DNA from: Streptococcus hyointestinalis
GTDB lineage: Bacteria > Bacillota > Bacilli > Lactobacillales > Streptococcaceae
Assembly: GCF_900459405.1 (NCBI RefSeq)
Contig: NZ_UHFN01000007.1
Coordinates: 1,116,001-1,180,000, forward strand
Direction: 5' to 3'
DNA length: 64,000 nt
Below, in pieces: positions 56,184-64,000 of this stretch. A program made the translations under genes and the position numbers. A model generated the notes under the pieces. That model ran no database searches, had not been told where the DNA came from, and worked only from the letters and a program-made list of their open reading frames with translations. Each line of letters starts with the position of its first letter. The stretch's first letter is position 1.

Positions 56184-57530
56184 ATGTCTCAATCTTTATC
56201 TAAAGATTATATCAATGTTATCGGTGCAGGGCTTGCTGGCTCTGAAGCTGCTTATCAGATTGCAAAGCGTGGCATTCCAGTTCGTCTCTATGAAATGCGT
56301 GGAGTCAAGTCCACACCGCAGCACAAGACAGACAAGTTTGCCGAGCTGGTCTGCTCCAACTCTCTGCGTGGGGATAGCCTGACCAATGCTGTCGGTCTCC
56401 TCAAAGAAGAAATGCGTAGACTTGATTCTGTCATCATGAAAGCAGCAGAAAGCACTCGGGTGCCAGCAGGTGGAGCGCTTGCGGTTGACCGTGAGGGATT
56501 TTCACAGACGGTGACAGATGAGGTGACCAATCACCCGCTCATCACAGTCATGCGGGAGGAAATCACCGAGATTCCAACAGACGCCATTACTGTTATTGCG
56601 ACGGGACCTTTGACCAGCGACGCTTTAGCGGAGAAGATTCACGCCCTAAATGGTGGCGATGGCTTTTATTTCTACGACGCAGCAGCGCCTATCGTGGATG
56701 TCAATACTATCGATATGGGCAAGGTCTATCTCAAGTCCCGCTATAACAAGGGCGAGGCCGCTTATCTCAACGCTCCTATGACCAAGGAAGAGTTCATGAA
56801 CTTCCACGACGCTCTGGTCAATGCCGAAGAAGCACCGCTCAACAGCTTTGAAAAGGAAAAATACTTCGAGGGCTGTATGCCAATCGAGGTCATGGCAAAG
56901 CGTGGTATCAAGACCATGCTCTACGGTCCTATGAAGCCTGTGGGGCTAGAGTATCCAGACGACTATAAGGGCAAGCGTGACGGCGACTTTAAGACGCCTT
57001 ATGCCGTGGTTCAGCTCCGTCAGGACAATGCAGCAGGCTCTCTTTACAATATCGTGGGCTTCCAGACCCACCTCAAATGGGGTGAGCAAAAGCGTGTCTT
57101 TCAGATGATACCAGGGCTTGAGAATGCTGAATTTGTCCGCTATGGCGTCATGCACCGCAATTCCTACATGGACTCGCCAAATCTCCTCAAGCAGACCTTC
57201 CAGTCCAAACAGCAGGGCAATCTTTTCTTTGCAGGGCAGATGACAGGCGTTGAGGGTTATGTCGAGTCTGCTGCCAGCGGTTTGGTAGCTGGTATCAACG
57301 CTGCACGCCTTTTCAAGGGTGAGAGCGAGCTTATCTTCCCAGAAACGACAGCGATTGGCAGCCTCCCACACTACATCACCCACGCTGACAGCAAGCACTT
57401 CCAGCCTATGAATGTTAACTTTGGCATTATCAAAGAGCTGGATGGTCCACGTATCCGTGACAAGAAAGCCCGATATGAAAAAATCGCTGAGCGTGCTTTA
57501 GCTGACTTAGAGACTTATTTGTCCTATTAA
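56184..57530 (+). CDS. trmFO: folate-dependent tRNA uracil-5-methyltransferase TrmFO
   Basis: TrmFO makes m5U54 in tRNA using methylene-THF and FAD. The 448-residue protein has the FAD loop [17 protein letters not shown] (residues 14-30), [10 protein letters not shown] (catalytic Cys of the site), [15 protein letters not shown] and the [19 protein letters not shown]-end. It has its own promoter and terminator. Confidence 0.97.
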   Translation: MSQSLSKDYINVIGAGLAGSEAAYQIAKRGIPVRLYEMRGVKSTPQHKTDKFAELVCSNSLRGDSLTNAVGLLKEEMRRLDSVIMKAAESTRVPAGGALAVDREGFSQTVTDEVTNHPLITVMREEITEIPTDAITVIATGPLTSDALAEKIHALNGGDGFYFYDAAAPIVDVNTIDMGKVYLKSRYNKGEAAYLNAPMTKEEFMNFHDALVNAEEAPLNSFEKEKYFEGCMPIEVMAKRGIKTMLYGPMKPVGLEYPDDYKGKRDGDFKTPYAVVQLRQDNAAGSLYNIVGFQTHLKWGEQKRVFQMIPGLENAEFVRYGVMHRNSYMDSPNLLKQTFQSKQQGNLFFAGQMTGVEGYVESAASGLVAGINAARLFKGESELIFPETTAIGSLPHYITHADSKHFQPMNVNFGIIKELDGPRIRDKKARYEKIAERALADLETYLSY

Positions 57531-57564
57531 AATCATACTAAACTTACAAAATTGTAAGTTTTAA

Positions 57565-57597
57565 GCGTCCAAGTGTAAGGTTTGGACGCCTTTTTTT
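57565..57597 (+). terminator. trmFO terminator
   Basis: GCGTCCAA pairs with TTGGACGC around GTGTAAGGT, followed by C and seven T. A second hairpin (AACTTACAA/TTGTAAGTT) precedes it. Confidence 0.9.
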
Positions 57598-57635
57598 GCG
57601 GTAAAATGGTATCAGAAAGTCAAGGAGGAAAACCC

Positions 57636-58415
57636 ATGATGAAAAGGACCATCGGTTATGGAAGATGTGTTTTATTTCTTCTTTTGGCTGCGGTGTTTCT
57701 ACTAACTGCTTGTCAAACAAAGGAAAAGCAGCAGGTGTCACTTGATACCAACAGCCAAACGCTAAAAATAAAAGGCGTCGCCTACGACATCTCTAACAAA
57801 GAAGTTTCAGAAGATGCTATTCAAAAGCTGGCGTATCGCTTTAAAGCCTATCTTGTCCTAGATAGTGACAATAAACTTCGCCAAGCCAAGTCTATACGAG
57901 CTGTGATGGATTATGCTAAGGAACAACTAGACGATAAAAAAGCCACGTCCAGTACGCCACTACTTTTTATCGGAAATGTCTATCAGACAACAGACGGACT
58001 GGCTGTTTCAATCAAAGACAGCTATTATAAGCTTGAAAAAACAAGCGCAAAGAGTAGCGACAAACTCGACCTGACAGCACTGATAAAGAGTAGCGACAGT
58101 GAGTCTAGAGATGTCAAGCTCTCATCAACAAACGCTCGCAAGCTCACAATAGGTAACCAAGACTACCACATTTCTGATATACTAATGAGTGAGGACAATC
58201 TCGGCTCTTATGTCTCAACCCTATCAGAGAGCGTGACTTTTGAGACCAAAACGGGCAAGATTCTTGATAAGAGCGAGCTTACCAAGCTAACAGACGCTAG
58301 CGCTGCTGATAGGACGAGCTGGGATTATGGCGACATCTACCATACTAAGGAAAACGCTGACGACTTAGTCGTCGCTATCAACAATGACTATCATTTACTA
58401 CAAAAGGAAAATTAA
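57636..58415 (+). CDS. lipoprotein of unknown function ahead of a BceAB-type transporter
   Basis: The 259-residue protein has a lipoprotein signal (MMKRTIGYGR, hydrophobic run, LTAC with Cys at about 26) and a mature region rich in Lys, Ser and Asp, with a repeated-looking motif (GVAYDISNKEVSEDAIQ near 48 and QDYHISDILMSED near 180) suggesting two similar domains. No known family was recognised. Its start is ATG 57636, 7 bases after AAGGAGG. It is 10 bases from the ABC ATPase gene, so it likely belongs to the same peptide-response operon as a binding or shielding component. Confidence 0.8.
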   Translation: MMKRTIGYGRCVLFLLLAAVFLLTACQTKEKQQVSLDTNSQTLKIKGVAYDISNKEVSEDAIQKLAYRFKAYLVLDSDNKLRQAKSIRAVMDYAKEQLDDKKATSSTPLLFIGNVYQTTDGLAVSIKDSYYKLEKTSAKSSDKLDLTALIKSSDSESRDVKLSSTNARKLTIGNQDYHISDILMSEDNLGSYVSTLSESVTFETKTGKILDKSELTKLTDASAADRTSWDYGDIYHTKENADDLVVAINNDYHLLQKEN

Positions 58416-58425
58416 AGGAGTTACT

Positions 58426-59178
58426 ATGTTTTTAGAAATCAATCACTTAGAGAAAGTTTACCACACTCGCTTTTCAAAAGAGCAAACCCGTGCGCTTCAG
58501 GACGTCGACTTCAAAGTCGAGGACGGCGAGTTCATCGCTATCATGGGAGAGTCTGGCTCTGGTAAGACCACACTGCTCAATATCCTAGCCACACTGGAAA
58601 AGCCAACTAAAGGCTCTGTCATCCTAGGCGGACAAGACATCACAAAGATTAAGGAAAACAAACTAGCCAGCTTTCGCCTGCACAATCTCGGCTTTGTCTT
58701 TCAAGATTTCAACCTTTTAGACACTCTGTCTATCAGAGACAATATTTTCTTGCCTTTGGTGCTTGAGCGCAAGAGCTACAAGGAAATGGCACAGCGCTTA
58801 GATGAGCTTGCACCGCAGTTGCGTATCGAGGATTTACTGGATAAGCGTCCCTTTGAGCTGTCTGGTGGGCAAAAGCAGAGGGTGGCGATTGCTCGTAGTT
58901 TAATGACAAAACCACAGTTGCTGCTAGCAGATGAGCCGACTGCTGCGCTTGATTATCGCAACTCGGAAGACCTCCTAGAACTTTTTGAGGACATCAATTT
59001 GGACGGTCAAACCATTTTGATGGTTACTCACTCAGCCAACGCCGCCAGCCATGCTAGACGTGTCCTTTTCATCAAGGACGGGCGTATCTTCCACCAAGTT
59101 TATCGTGGCAATAAATCCACCAAAGAGTTTGGCAAGGACATCTCGCTTGCCATGTCTGCTCTTTTAGGAGGTGAGTAG
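58426..59178 (+). CDS. BceA-type ABC transporter ATP-binding protein
   Basis: The 250-residue ATPase has Walker A GESGSGKTT (about residues 39-47), FVFQDFNLLDTLSIRDN, signature LSGGQKQRVAIARS and Walker B LLLADEPTAALD, the BceA type that handles cell-wall-active peptides with a BceB permease. AAAGGAG is 6 bases before ATG 58426. It overlaps the permease frame's GTG by 8 bases. Confidence 0.94.
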   Translation: MFLEINHLEKVYHTRFSKEQTRALQDVDFKVEDGEFIAIMGESGSGKTTLLNILATLEKPTKGSVILGGQDITKIKENKLASFRLHNLGFVFQDFNLLDTLSIRDNIFLPLVLERKSYKEMAQRLDELAPQLRIEDLLDKRPFELSGGQKQRVAIARSLMTKPQLLLADEPTAALDYRNSEDLLELFEDINLDGQTILMVTHSANAASHARRVLFIKDGRIFHQVYRGNKSTKEFGKDISLAMSALLGGE

Positions 59179-59179
59179 C

Positions 59180-61150
59180 ATGTTTTACTTCAAAATGGCT
59201 TGGAACAACCTCAAAAACAGCCTCTCAAGCTATGCTCCTTTTATGCTAGCCAGCTTTTTCCTCTACTCGGTGACCTGCTCGACCTTTCTCATCCTACTTA
59301 GCCCCGTCGGAAAATCCATGGGAACAGGGGCGACAGCTGTCCGTCTAGGTGCTATTGTCCTTAGTATCTTCTCACTGGTCATGGAGCGCTATAGCTATCG
59401 AGTCCTTCTCAAACAGCGTAGCCGTGAGTTTGGTTTGTACAATATCCTAGGGATGAACAAGCGTCAAGTGGGCGTAGTGGCTACCTTTGAGCTGATGATT
59501 ATCTTTGTGATACTGCTTGTCTTTGGAACGATTTTCAGCGGTATTTTTGCCAAATTTATCTACGTCATTTTCGTCAATCTGACAGGCTACACCAAGCTCA
59601 ATCTCACACTGAGCGTGTTCCCGTTTATCCTAAACGCTGTGATATTCGCAGGTATCTTCTTTATCCTGTGGCTAAGCGCCCTAGCGCATATCAAAATGGC
59701 TTCACCGCTTAGTCTCTTTCACAATCAAGAGCAAGGGGAAAAAGAACCACGAGGCAATGTCTTTCTGGCTGCGCTCAGTGTCATCGCTATCGGCTATGCC
59801 TACTATATGGCAGTCACTTCGGCTAAATTGTCTGCCCTTGGGGTCATTTACAAGTTCTTCTTTGCTGTGCTCCTTGTCATTGCTGGGACTTATCTTTTTT
59901 ACATCAGCTTTATGACCTGGTACTTGAAGCGTCGTCGGAAAAATAAAAACTATTACTACAAGCCAGAGCACTTTGTCTCTACGTCGCAGATGATTTTCCG
60001 CATGAAGCAAAATGCTACAGGGTTAGCTAGTATTAGCCTACTAGCAGTTATGGCGCTAGTCACTATCGGCACAACTGTCTCTCTCTACAGCAATACGCAA
60101 AATATGGTTAACAGTATCTTTCTCAAGAACAGCCGTATCGACTACGATGTACTAAGAGATGGCAGCAGCGTTATACAAGCTGAAGAAAACTTCAAAAAAG
60201 ACGTCCTCGATAAGCTTGGTCGCTCAAGTAAAGATGTCATTGCTTATCGGACAGGTATGGTTTCACTCAACTATAACGATAAAAAAGATGTCACTGTCAA
60301 CGACAATAATATTTCTGAAGTCTCTCTAGCGACAGGCTTTGTCTATCTCATCTCACAAGACGATTTCAAACGTTTTGGAAATAGTATTAAAACACTAAAC
60401 AGTGATGAAGCTCTCTTTTTGACCCAAAAAGGCAACAGTGCTGTCCATTCCTTTGACCTTTTTGGCAAGAAGTACAAGGTAACCAACCTCAAAAATGCCA
60501 TTTTCCCAGATTTGCAACGTACAGTAAGTAGTGCTGTTCTGGTTTTGCCAAGTAAGGCTGATTATCAAGAGATTGTTAAACATTATCAAGCTTCTAATTC
60601 TAACGATAAGGGAATGGGAGGGTCAGAAAGCTATGTCGCCCACCTGGACTTATCAAAAGCAGAAAAAGCCAAAATCTTAACAGGACAAAATACAGTTGGA
60701 GATGGTGAATTTGTTGGTATCCTTCAGACCAAAGCAGACACCTTATCTGAGATGTACAATTTCTTTGGTGGACTGCTCTTTACAGGCTTCCTTCTTGGAA
60801 TTAGCTTCCTTCTCGGTGTAGCGCTCATCGTCTACTACAAGCAGTACTCTGAAGGGCACGAGGACAAGAAGTCCTATCGTATCCTGCAAGAAGTTGGGAT
60901 GACACAGGGGCAAATCAAGAAAACCATCAACTCACAGATTGTTCTCTTCTTCTTTATGCCGCTTGGTATTGCAACACTACACTATCTTGTTGCCGTTCCA
61001 ATGTTGAGACAGATGCTTTTGACCTTTGGGGTGACCGATGCTAAGCTGGTTTATATCGTAAGTAGCATTACCATCGCCATTATTGCAGCGCTCTACTTTG
61101 TCATCTATCGTCTCACCAGCAGAACCTACTACAAGATTATCGAACGCTAA
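59180..61150 (+). CDS. BceB-type ABC transporter permease
   Basis: The 656-residue permease has ten helices: four in the first half, a large extracellular domain (about residues 305-525, between helices 7 and 8) and three at the end. FGLYNILGMNKRQVGVV and KKSYRILQEVGMTQGQIKK are the cytoplasmic coupling motifs. I chose ATG 59180, 9 bases after GGAGG. It works with the BceA protein and signals to the BceS-type kinase. Confidence 0.93.
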   Translation: MFYFKMAWNNLKNSLSSYAPFMLASFFLYSVTCSTFLILLSPVGKSMGTGATAVRLGAIVLSIFSLVMERYSYRVLLKQRSREFGLYNILGMNKRQVGVVATFELMIIFVILLVFGTIFSGIFAKFIYVIFVNLTGYTKLNLTLSVFPFILNAVIFAGIFFILWLSALAHIKMASPLSLFHNQEQGEKEPRGNVFLAALSVIAIGYAYYMAVTSAKLSALGVIYKFFFAVLLVIAGTYLFYISFMTWYLKRRRKNKNYYYKPEHFVSTSQMIFRMKQNATGLASISLLAVMALVTIGTTVSLYSNTQNMVNSIFLKNSRIDYDVLRDGSSVIQAEENFKKDVLDKLGRSSKDVIAYRTGMVSLNYNDKKDVTVNDNNISEVSLATGFVYLISQDDFKRFGNSIKTLNSDEALFLTQKGNSAVHSFDLFGKKYKVTNLKNAIFPDLQRTVSSAVLVLPSKADYQEIVKHYQASNSNDKGMGGSESYVAHLDLSKAEKAKILTGQNTVGDGEFVGILQTKADTLSEMYNFFGGLLFTGFLLGISFLLGVALIVYYKQYSEGHEDKKSYRILQEVGMTQGQIKKTINSQIVLFFFMPLGIATLHYLVAVPMLRQMLLTFGVTDAKLVYIVSSITIAIIAALYFVIYRLTSRTYYKIIER

Positions 61151-61151
61151 G

Positions 61152-61188
61152 AATAAAAGTTGGGACATGGTTTCCCAGCTTTTATTTG
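61152..61188 (+). terminator. terminator of the lipoprotein-BceAB operon
   Basis: AATAAAAG-TGGGA pairs with TCCCA-CTTTTATT around CATGGT. Confidence 0.8.
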
Positions 61189-61250
61189 TTTTATAGACTG
61201 ATGAAGAAAACGCATTTCTACGAATGGGTGATTTTTGTTTCATTCTCTTT

Positions 61251-61279
61251 TTGTGAAAGCCATACACTTATGATAAAAT
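61251..61279 (+). promoter_or_regulatory. promoter of the BceRS-type two-component system
   Basis: TTGTGA (61251-61256) and TAAAAT (61274-61279) are 17 bases apart. Confidence 0.65.
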
Positions 61280-61297
61280 AGAGAAAAAGGAGGGCTT

Positions 61298-61963
61298 ATG
61301 ACGGATAGGCGGATTTTTATTATCGAGGATGACCAGACCATTGTACATCTCTTGAAAAACAGTTTGCAGACGACTTATACGGTGGGAAGTGTTCAGAATT
61401 TTCGTGATGTCAAGCGAGAGACCGAGGTCTTTCAGCCAGACTTGATTTTGATGGATATTACGCTACCTTATTACAACGGTTTTTACTGGACGACAGAAAT
61501 CAGGAAAAGTTTATCTGTGCCGATTATTTTTATCTCATCGAGCAGCGATGAGATGGATATGGTGATGGCGCTCAATATGGGCGGAGATGATTTTATCTCA
61601 AAACCTTTTTCACTGACGGTCTTGGAGGCTAAGATTGCAGCGTTTTTACGCCGTGCTCGCCAAACAGCAACGCTAGAGCACCATTTGGATGGCTATCAGC
61701 TCAATCAAGATGGTATCTTTACGAGCCCAACTCACCAGCAGGTGACACTCACGCCAAACGAGTACAAAATACTGCGCTTTCTCTTTGAGCATGTCGATCA
61801 GGTCGTGACCAAGGAGGAGTTGCTTGAGAGTCTCTGGGAGGACGAGAGCTTTATCGACCAAAATACGCTCAATGTCAACATGACACGCCTGCGTAAAAAA
61901 CTGACGCCGCTTGGCTTTAATCGCATTCATACCGTGAGAGGAGTTGGCTATTTGCTCAAATGA
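61298..61963 (+). CDS. response regulator, OmpR/BceR type
   Basis: The 221-residue protein has a receiver domain (residues 5-115) with phospho-acceptor Asp53 in ILMDITLPYYNGF and acid pair ED at 10-11, and a C-terminal winged helix (about 125-218: VTLTPNEYKILRFLFEH, LNVNMTRLRKKL, RGVGYLLK). AAAGGAGG precedes the start. The last bases overlap the kinase start (ATGA). Confidence 0.94.
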   Translation: MTDRRIFIIEDDQTIVHLLKNSLQTTYTVGSVQNFRDVKRETEVFQPDLILMDITLPYYNGFYWTTEIRKSLSVPIIFISSSSDEMDMVMALNMGGDDFISKPFSLTVLEAKIAAFLRRARQTATLEHHLDGYQLNQDGIFTSPTHQQVTLTPNEYKILRFLFEHVDQVVTKEELLESLWEDESFIDQNTLNVNMTRLRKKLTPLGFNRIHTVRGVGYLLK

Positions 61964-62910
61964 TCAAACCATTTTTTAAAGAAAACGCTGGCTGGTATGC
62001 GACCTATCTCGGCGTGGTGTTCTTATTTTTCCTCAACTTTTGGCTTTATCACTTGCCACTGGTCTATTTTGCGAACGCTCTAGCGCTTAACCTTGTCGTT
62101 CTCGTCGTTATCAGCTTGTGGCGCTATTTTCTCTTTCGTAAAAAAATGCTGGCGCTTGCGCACTTTGTCTATGATAGTGAGCTGGAGGACTTTACCAGCC
62201 CAAGCGACCTTGCCTACCGCACAGCTATCGCAAAACTACGTCACGCTGCTAATCGTAAAGAGCTTGACGCTACCAGCCAAAAGCATAACCTAGAAAGCCT
62301 CATCAAGATGTGGGCGCACCAGATGAAAGTTCCCTTATCTGCTATCTCACTCATGGCACAGACCAACCAACTCACCCCAGAAGAAACCAAACGGCAAGTT
62401 CTGCGCTTAGAAAACTATCTGGATACACTGCTCAACTATGTCAAGTTCAACCAACACCAGGATGATTTTCGCTTTGAGAAGGTTTCAGCCAGAAAAGTAG
62501 TAGCAGAAGTGGTCAAAAAATACCGCACAGCCTGTCTAGCTAAGAACTTATCCGTTACCATCACAGGCGATACCACCTTCAAAACCGATAGAAAATGGCT
62601 GAGTTTTGCCCTTTCACAAATCTTTGACAATGCTGTCAAATACTCGCACAACAACGCTCAGATAAGAATCACAATTACAGAGACGCAAGTGACTGTCAGC
62701 GATGATGGTATTGGCATACTAGAAGAGGATTTGCCTCGTTTATTTGACGAAGGCTTCACAGGCTTTAATGGGCATGAACATCAAAAGGCGACTGGCTTAG
62801 GGCTTTATATGACCAAGCAAGTGCTTGATAAACTCGACTTTTCCATCAAGGTGACGAGTAGGATTGCTAAAGGCACCGATGTCACTATCTCCTCCAAACA
62901 AAGACCTTAA
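61960..62910 (+). CDS. intramembrane-sensing histidine kinase, BceS type
   Basis: The 316-residue kinase has only two membrane helices (about residues 13-30 and 36-59) with a very short outer loop (LYHLPL), the BceS/intramembrane pattern that relies on the ABC transporter for sensing. His120 in MWAHQMKVPLSA is the phospho-acceptor; N box FDNAVKYS, G1 SDDGIGI and G2 KATGLGLYMTK are present. It overlaps the regulator gene by 4 bases. Confidence 0.93.
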   Translation: MIKPFFKENAGWYATYLGVVFLFFLNFWLYHLPLVYFANALALNLVVLVVISLWRYFLFRKKMLALAHFVYDSELEDFTSPSDLAYRTAIAKLRHAANRKELDATSQKHNLESLIKMWAHQMKVPLSAISLMAQTNQLTPEETKRQVLRLENYLDTLLNYVKFNQHQDDFRFEKVSARKVVAEVVKKYRTACLAKNLSVTITGDTTFKTDRKWLSFALSQIFDNAVKYSHNNAQIRITITETQVTVSDDGIGILEEDLPRLFDEGFTGFNGHEHQKATGLGLYMTKQVLDKLDFSIKVTSRIAKGTDVTISSKQRP

Positions 62911-62937
62911 CTCCAAGAATTTTCTTGAAGTTTTTTT
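62911..62937 (+). terminator. terminator of the two-component system
   Basis: CTCCAAGAA and TTCTTGAAG pair with one mismatch, followed by seven T. Confidence 0.75.
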
Positions 62938-62947
62938 CATTTGCCTA

Positions 62948-62975
62948 TTGACAAAAGCTTAAAACTTGCTAAAAT
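62948..62975 (+). promoter_or_regulatory. promoter of the zinc lipoprotein gene
   Basis: TTGACA (62948-62953) and TAAAAT (62970-62975) are 16 bases apart, directly upstream of the AdcR boxes. Confidence 0.75.
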
Positions 62976-62980
62976 TAAAC

Positions 62981-62992
62981 TTAACCGGTTAA
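62981..62992. promoter_or_regulatory. AdcR box 1
   Basis: TTAACCGGTTAA is a perfect palindrome matching the AdcR consensus TTAACYRGTTAA. Confidence 0.9.
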
Positions 62993-63004
62993 TTAACTAG
63001 TTAA
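62993..63004. promoter_or_regulatory. AdcR box 2
   Basis: TTAACTAGTTAA is a second perfect AdcR consensus, contiguous with box 1 and over the predicted start region, so zinc-AdcR should repress strongly. Confidence 0.9.
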
Positions 63005-63019
63005 GTAAGAGGAGGACTA

Positions 63020-63933
63020 ATGAAATCAAAACGGTATTTTCTTGTTCTAGTAGTCTGCTACTGTGTTTGGTGGGATGTCATGCTAACACAAGCGCTACAA
63101 AAGGAACAAGGCAACTCAAGATTGTCACAAGCTTTTATCCCATCTATGCGCTGACAAAGACTGTCTCTGGTGACTTAAACGATGTTAAGATGATACAGTC
63201 CAGTCAAGGCATTCATGACTTTGAACCGTCAACGGCTGATGTGGAGGCTATTTATCGTGCCGATGTCTTTATTTATCATTCTCACACTTTAGAGTCATGG
63301 GCAGGAAGTTTAGATCCAAGCTTGCAAGGTTCAAAGGTCAAGGTCATCGAAGCTGCTAAAGGGCTTAAACTTAGCAGAGTAGAGGGCTTAGAGGATGTAC
63401 CTGTGACTGACAATATCGACCCGACAAGGCTCTACGACCCTCATAGCTGGAACGACCCTATCTTGCTTGCTGATGAAGCGCAAAATATCGCAAAACAGCT
63501 GAAAAAACTGGATCCTAAAAATGCCAAGACCTACCAAAAAAATGCAGATGACTTCAGCAAATCTGCCAAGGACTTGACCGCAAAATACCAGAAGATTTTT
63601 GCTAAGGCAAAGTCTAAATATTTTGTCACCCAGCATACGGCTTTTTACTATCTGGCAAAACGCTTTGGTCTCAAGCAGTTGGGTATATCAAGTGTGACCA
63701 ATCAAGAACCTAGCGCAAGACAGCTGGCAGAAATAGAAGAATTTGTCAAAACCTACAAGGTTAAAACGATTTTTGTCGAAAACGCTATTTCGACAAAAGC
63801 AGCCAAAACCATTGCTCACAGCACTGGAGCTAGTATTCAAGTACTAAGTCCGCTTGAGGCTGATCCTCAAAATAATCTTAGTCTGCTTGAAAACATCGAG
63901 CAAAATCTCAAAGTACTGAGTCAACATTTATAA
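63020..63933 (+). pseudogene. adcAII: zinc-binding lipoprotein (AdcAII/Lmb type), signal peptide frameshifted
   Basis: The mature part is a cluster-A-I metal-binding lipoprotein: IVTSFYPIYALTKTVSGD, GIHDFEPSTADVEAI (His), YDPHSWNDP (His), FVTQHTAFYYLAKRFGLKQ (His) and ENAISTKAAKTIAHSTG; about 289 residues from the lipobox LVGC at codon 63076. ATG 63020 after GAGGAGG begins MKSKRYF, but the signal peptide is one base out of frame with LLLCLVGC. One extra base in the A4 (63028-63031) or T4 (63037-63040) run restores it. AdcR boxes and a following Pht-like start identify the zinc-uptake set. A sequencing miscall is possible. Confidence 0.8.
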
Positions 63934-63947
63934 AAAAAGGAGTTCTC

Positions 63948-64000
63948 ATGAAGAAAAAATACGTTATTCCTACCATTACGACACTGTCTGTCGTTACTAT
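63948..64000 (+). CDS. probable histidine-triad (Pht) protein, partial start
   Basis: Only the first 17 codons are present (MKKKYVIPTITTLSVVT), a secreted or lipoprotein signal start after AAAAAAAGGAG. It follows the zinc lipoprotein by 14 bases. In streptococci the gene here is usually a Pht/Slr-type histidine-triad protein that hands zinc to AdcAII. The assignment is from context only. Confidence 0.5.
   Translation, partial: MKKKYVIPTITTLSVVT

Overview
The window is a chromosomal segment from a Streptococcus. The evidence is the gene content and order (coaB-coaC-pantothenate-type ECF component, fhs, pfkA-pyk, signal-peptidase-like gene-glmS, mntE, pcrA, trmFO, AdcR-controlled zinc lipoprotein followed by a probable Pht gene), an asd RNA motif upstream of asd, a tandem glycine riboswitch, a PyrR attenuator and extended -10 promoters. 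Base composition is about 40% G+C by eye. A species cannot be fixed from sequence alone; the asd-dapA pair and the overall set suggest the bovis/equinus/gallolyticus side of the genus, which is inference.

Layout. 1-7.4 kb: coenzyme A genes (minus strand), one-carbon (fhs), cardiolipin synthase, asd small RNA, lysine/diaminopimelate genes asd and dapA. 7.4-16 kb: ATP-cone protein, ABC-F protein, HAD phosphatase, thiol peroxidase, a TetR-controlled ABC exporter, a TMEM175-type channel and a lone half-size HsdS-like protein. 16-24 kb: folE, DUF2130 protein, GNAT, a DUF1858/DUF438 hemerythrin-PAS pair, an AhpD-like protein, a twice-frameshifted acyl-CoA-dehydrogenase-like gene and a YtrA-type GntR/ABC operon. 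24-30 kb: dnaE, pfkA, pyk.

30-46.8 kb is the accessory-rich part. Five insertion sequences lie among housekeeping genes: two near-identical IS30-family copies, one IS30-family relic with a nonsense codon, one IS481/IS3-like element and one IS110-family element. Between them sit an inactive-looking signal peptidase I paralog, glmS with NagR-like operators, a PhnA-type protein, an amino-acid ABC importer, mntE, a riboswitch-controlled alanine/glycine symporter and pyrP. The IS30-type elements show direct repeats of 13-14 bp and the IS481-like element one of 24 bp; in one place the insertions are nested, so their order can be read.

46.8-64 kb: pcrA, a sulfhydrylase/cyclase pair, a membrane GDPD with a frameshifted N-terminus, an orphan 46-codon gene, an AraC regulator, a coiled-coil membrane protein, a MazEF-like toxin-antitoxin pair, trmFO, a lipoprotein plus BceAB-RS-type peptide-sensing/detoxification module, and an AdcR-regulated zinc-binding lipoprotein whose signal peptide is out of frame, followed by the start of a probable histidine-triad gene.

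Four genes or gene segments carry single-base shifts that all map to homopolymer runs, so either real decay or sequencing error should be considered. No rRNA, tRNA, CRISPR array or prophage was seen.
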